Below, in pieces: positions 59,808-64,000 of a DNA stretch of 64,000 nt. The notes beneath the pieces were generated by a model. That model did not search any database and had not been told where the DNA came from. It saw only the letters and a list, made by a program, of their open reading frames with translations. Numbering within the stretch: position 1 is the stretch's first letter; each line of letters starts with the position of its first letter. Made by a program: the position numbers and the translations under genes. This DNA comes from Scortum barcoo (Eukaryota; Chordata; Actinopteri; Centrarchiformes; Terapontidae): assembly GCA_023238725.1 (NCBI GenBank), contig CM041550.1:23824586-23888585 (forward strand), in the 5' to 3' direction.

Positions 59808-60369
59808 CCTCTGAAGCTCTTTGTGGTCCAGCACAGTCACAAACTACAGTATCAGCTCAAGAGTGGTAGAAAACGTATGTGGCAGATTTTAAACTAAGTT
59901 GGCGTCACTAACTCACAGTGCGAACAGCTAGCGTGAGCTAGCTGCTAAATGTCTTGACAACGTGAAGCCAGTCCGCGCGTACATCAACATTACAAACAAA
60001 TAGCTTAATTAACTGGATAACAAAACGTTAATATTCTCATTGGTGTATATCGATAACACCCCTAAGAGCTCAAACTGGACGCTATTGATCCGAAAATACA
60101 AACCAGATTTGTTAGCCTATAGAGTAACCTACATGGAAATAATTGAAGTATCGCGAGAGATGCGAGGCTCTCGTTCTCGGTTGTCGTTTCCGTTGTAAAT
60201 GTTCACATTCCCGCCATCATCGCGCGCTGCTGAGAGGCGTCGCGCGGCTCCTCTGTCAACAACAACTGGAGCAGGTGACTGCCGGCAAAACTCACTTTCT
60301 GCCCTCCGAGCACCAACGGAAACCATATTGTGATTTAAAAGTTTGAAGACGAGCACATATCATCGTCAG
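59808..60369. promoter_or_regulatory. CNOT9-USP37 shared upstream region
   Basis: CNOT9 and USP37 diverge here. CpG-rich sequence begins near 59,960 and includes TCGCGAGA at 60,151-60,158, the core of the TCTCGCGAGA element common in housekeeping bidirectional promoters, plus CGCGCG clusters at 60,222-60,245. A donor GTCAG|GTAAAG at 60,369/60,370 would end an untranslated first exon of USP37. Transcription start points are inferred, not seen. Confidence 0.6.
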
Positions 60370-61275
60370 GTAAAGACCCGCGGCGGTGTGGCCACACTGT
60401 GACTCTGTTTTCATCACCATATTACAATCAGGCAAATTAGCCAGTTAGCTAGCGCTCGCTAGCCCGTTAGCATGCTAATGTCGGCCTCTTCCATCCATTC
60501 ATGTCTGTAGATGAGCGGACGTCATTATTAGCCTCCCAGACATCAGACTCCTGCTGTCGAGCCCACCGGCTTCTTGTAACTCTGCCGGTGTTGCTAATTT
60601 GTGTGACTATTCGTCTCGGCATCATAACATTAGCCAGCCAGCCGCAGTTATAGTGAGCTGGTGTGTCGTGATACGGACTGCCGGGCTAGTCTAAATGCTA
60701 ATATCAACCAGGCTCCGTAACGGGACCGCTAACCAGACAACAGAAGTGGCGTGAGTTTCCTTACTTCGTGAAACACAGTGCACTGTTTGTTTAAATCTGT
60801 CTCGTCCGTGTTGTACCGAGCTGTTTCCACCGTGTCTGTTCAGCTGCGGAGCTTTTGGTCTGCTCGGAGTTTGTTGTGACTTTAAACAGGCGCGTAGTAC
60901 TGAATAACTGACCACAGCGGGATAGATTAATTATGGTAATAATTGTTTTGTAGCAGTGTAATGTAAACATCGTGCTGTGCGGGTGCGATCTTAATGAGCT
61001 GTGCAATATATCTGGAATTAAATCGTTATTGTTCATCATTATCAGCCCACTTTACTGTCATATCTATGGATCAGTGGCAGAAATGACTTTAGGTCGATGG
61101 CACTGATGTGGTTAAAGCCTCATATTTATATACTACTGTTTGTAGAGTATGCTCAGAAAATGAATTATTGATGACAGACTGTGGTTGTATTGATACAGCT
61201 GGTTTAATTCCCCTCATGTTTGTTTGTTTGGTCTCAAGTCCCAGCCTCCAAAGTGCACCAAGTGGACAGTAAGCC
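60370..61275 (+). other. USP37 first intron and 5' leader (no coding sequence)
   Basis: CpG-rich at first (to about 60.9 kb), then AT-rich. It lies between the likely untranslated first exon and the coding start. The acceptor before the coding exon is probably the TCCCAG at about 61,241-61,246 or the CTCAAG just before it. Confidence 0.4.
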
Positions 61276-63430
61276 ATGGCAACCGCAGTGCCTAAACTCT
61301 CCAGTAGTGGCGCTGTTAAGATCCGCCTCAGCAGCATGGACCTGGGTACCACCAGGTGGAAAGAGGGGACCTTTGAGATCCTGGAAAAGGACAACAAGGT
61401 CAACATCTGTCTCAGATTCAGCTGTGGCGGAGCTGCCAAAACGTTCCAGGTACTGTCCAGCTTGTTTTGTACTTACTCAATTATGAGTGCATTCTGAAGC
61501 AGTAGCATCGTAATATTTTGCAAACCACTGCTCGAATTTTTGGAAATACTTGTCTCATCTGTAGAAGTTTGGTCAATATTTCTCTAAAAAGGCAAGGTGA
61601 TATGATAGCTGATTGTTGATGCATGATGCAACATGTACTAAGATGACACCTTATTTTCCGTCTGTCAGGGTCAGTGTTTTTGCCAAGTAGGTTTTCACAT
61701 ACAGGGAATTTGTCTTGGTAAGTCGGCACACAACAATAAACAAAGTATATAAGCATATGAGAGAGTGAAAGCAAGTACTTCATGTCAGAATCATAAATTA
61801 AATATGAAATATTATGAAATAAAAACAGTATTTACAACATGACTCTTATTTAAGTTAACTTTTGAGTTTTGTGTTGTTTAAAGAATATTTTGTCATGTGC
61901 AAGATACAGTCCAAAAGATGTGATTCAATGTAACTCATCAATTCATGTGATGCTGTCCTTGAACTCCAGCATTATTTATATTGTTCATTTTAAGGGTTTC
62001 CATGACATTTGTAGCCACAGTACTGTGAGCTGTACAGACATGTACAAAGTTAGGAACACATGAACACTAGATGCTTCATGTATTATGACTATTTTTGCCA
62101 ACACACACAAAGTTAGCTCAAATGATCGGCAGTATGCAGACTTTTGTCTCGCTGTTTTGACAGTCAAAAAGAATTACGTAGTGAACAACTGAGTCAAAGC
62201 AGGACAAAACACTGAATGTCTGAGAGACAACGAGCAGAGCCGCATTTCCAGGCAGTCCTTAAAATCCTGTTACCTTGTATCTGAGTGTATCAAAACACAT
62301 AAAACCAAAACATGACATAGTTAAAAATAGTTTGTAATTTATGCTGCAGTTTGCACAGAAAAACAATTGAAACAGCTGAAAATGCTACATGTGGATGAGG
62401 AGATACTGGAGGAAAGAGAATTTATAAAGGTCTAATACATTGTATGTTAAGAGCAGTCTTATAGGTTTGTTGCTGGATGAGTTTAATTTAACTCAGTATA
62501 ATATCTGTTCTGAAGCATGTCATTTTGTGCAATGATTGATCTGCAGCTCTGTACTGAAACAAGATGAGCTGAATTATGAAATAAATCTCACTTGTAGTAC
62601 ACTGTAATGTTTGGTTAGCCTTCAGCCACTTTTTATTTATTATTCTCACACACGTGATTCCTGAATCCAGTCGTAAAAGTTGACCATGTTTAAAATGTTA
62701 TTAAGTGACTAGATCCTGAAGACAAATGATAAGAATCATTCAGCTTGACACATTGTATGATTTTTATCTCCTTACTATTAATAATAACTAGCAGGACAAA
62801 CTTGGTCGATCTCGGTCAATTGTGGAGCTCTGTCGTAGGTTATTCATTGGCATATATGATGTTACCAGTCCTATAAATTAAATAACTAGCTGGCTAGAGT
62901 CTAGTCTTTTGTTTATTAAGCTAGTAACTGTTTGAGCATCTTAAATGGGAGTTAGTCACCAAATTACAGTAGAAATTCAGACCATATGAATGAGTTGTAG
63001 GTCTCATGCTCACTAATATGTGAGTGAGAACACCAACGTAAGCAAACCAAGAAAGCTTCCTCACAAGCTAAAGGACCATCTTTTAGGATGACATTATTTA
63101 GACATTTTTTCATTTTAGAAGATATGAACACCTGGATCGTACCAACCAAATGGATGTACAGTGGAGAGGTGGTCGACGTGTTACACTAATTTGTGTGCAG
63201 TTAAAAAAAAAAAGCTTTAGTATTAAGCTGAAAAGTATGACATTGTAATTACCTGCTTGCATTGTTTTCTTGCCCTCAGTTGAACCAGAATTTGAAGAAC
63301 GTTAACCAGAATCTGAACCGAATCATGCTGACTTTGAAGGACAACAGTGTCATCACCCTGGATAAGATGCCCACGCCTTTGGTCCAGAAGACTAAAGAGT
63401 ACCTGGAGAAGCTGAAGCAGGGAAAGACAA
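61276..63430 (+). CDS. usp37: Ubiquitin carboxyl-terminal hydrolase 37, N-terminal exons (partial)
   Basis: Two coding exons are inside the window: 61276-61449 (58 codons, phase 0, ending FQ|GTACTG) and 63280-63430 (ending ACAA|GTAATT, phase 1). The gene continues past the right edge. The peptide has GAVKIRLSSMDLGTTRWKEG, FEILEKDNKVNI, KTFQ, RIMLTLKDNSVITLDKMP, which follows the N-terminal PH-like domain of USP37 (human KWKEGSFEIVEKENKV and LMLTLQDNSFLSIDKVP). USP37 is a nuclear deubiquitinase acting in cell-cycle control; its Cys/His catalytic domain and ubiquitin-interacting motifs are outside the window. The ATG has strong context (GCCATGG). Position next to CNOT9, divergent, matches human. 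Confidence 0.9.
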
Positions 63431-64000
63431 GTAATTATACCACTGCTCATTTTAAAAGCTGGCAAAGCTTTGTTGATGGTTCATAGCACAAGAGAAACCA
63501 GTGGAGAATGATTGTTGTGTGATATTGAGTGTTTAGTTTAGCCACTGATGATTTTGCACAGTATAAAGTCATTACTTGAAGTTAACGGTTTGCTGTAGTT
63601 GTAATGTTGAATTAGTGCAGATTTGCACAAGTTCAGGAAAGAATTTCATGTGACTTAAATTTGTAAATTCAGATGATGATTCAGTCTCATCTCTACACAT
63701 CTGTTGTTAGTTCCAGCTGAAAGTTAAAAATATTTTTTGTGTGTGCCACAGCATCGCTTGTTATTCGTTTCCCTTTGAGAAAAAAACAGAAGACAAAAGG
63801 GAGAAATGCATAATATATATTTTTGGTTTCAAAATGGCGCCCCCTAGTTTTGCATTAATTCAATGGTATTCTAACCCAGTAGACAGATATCTTATGTGAT
63901 AAAGCCAATCAAATTTTATAAGCAGTAAAGTCAGTATGCTGTCATACTGGCAGTGCAGACAGTCACATTGTGAAGTCTCCTTCTTTCAAACTTGAAACAT
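63431..64000. other. USP37 intron sequence to window edge
   Basis: An acceptor-like TTTTTTGTGTGTGCCACAG ends near 63,752, but the sequence after it stops soon in the needed phase and does not resemble USP37, so no third exon is called. Confidence 0.4.

Noticed and set aside
63752..63810. Possible third coding exon of USP37
   Set aside because: A good acceptor exists, but the phase-correct reading stops soon and bears no resemblance to USP37.
1..64000. CRISPR arrays, bacterial operons, viral genes, miRNA genes (miR-375, miR-153, miR-26) and rRNA
   Set aside because: None was seen on either strand; the named miRNAs were considered because their loci lie in the same human chromosomal region, and their mature sequences were not found.

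Overview
The window is vertebrate nuclear DNA, most likely from a ray-finned (percomorph-like) teleost. Six multi-exon protein genes with GT/AG introns can be reconstructed exon by exon, on both strands, and each is closest to a known vertebrate protein. The spaces between them hold typical fish repeats: a Tc1-like transposon with long terminal inverted repeats, a TTAA-flanked MITE, a tRNA-derived SINE, LINE 3' tails and many microsatellites. I see no bacterial, viral or CRISPR features.

Layout. Positions 1-17,100 hold no gene I can name: an eroded Tc1 transposase fragment (about 586-830), long AT-rich sequence, a GC-rich promoter-like patch at 11.2-12.1 kb with one orphan minus-strand exon candidate, a LINE tail, and a complete but dead Tc1 element (14,808-16,211) inserted in an older repeat. 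Then come CYP27A1 (minus, 17,138-22,831), BCS1L (minus, 24,121-27,976), ZNF142 (plus, 28,785-37,433), PLCD4 (minus, 38,582-48,325), a 7.5 kb spacer (48.4-55.9 kb) with possible PLCD4 5' exons and repeats, CNOT9 (minus, 55,873-59,807), and the first two coding exons of USP37 (plus, 61,276 onward), which runs off the right edge.

Order and relative strands match human 2q35 (USP37-CNOT9-PLCD4-ZNF142-BCS1L ... CYP27A1), but the genes I remember between BCS1L and CYP27A1 in human (RNF25, STK36, TTLL4) are absent: only 1.3 kb separates the two here. BCS1L/ZNF142 and CNOT9/USP37 are head-to-head pairs with short shared upstream regions; ZNF142/PLCD4 are tail-to-tail. The genes are a conserved neighbourhood rather than one pathway: mitochondrial sterol hydroxylation, complex III assembly, zinc-finger regulation, phosphoinositide signalling, mRNA deadenylation and deubiquitination.

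The most notable observation is that four of the genes read cleanly while two carry tight clusters of small indels: three in about 130 bp of ZNF142 exon 4 (next to a perfect 16-bp inverted repeat) and two in PLCD4 exons 6-7 that leave the catalytic X-domain out of frame for a stretch. Local assembly error is the likeliest cause. I found no convincing undescribed system.
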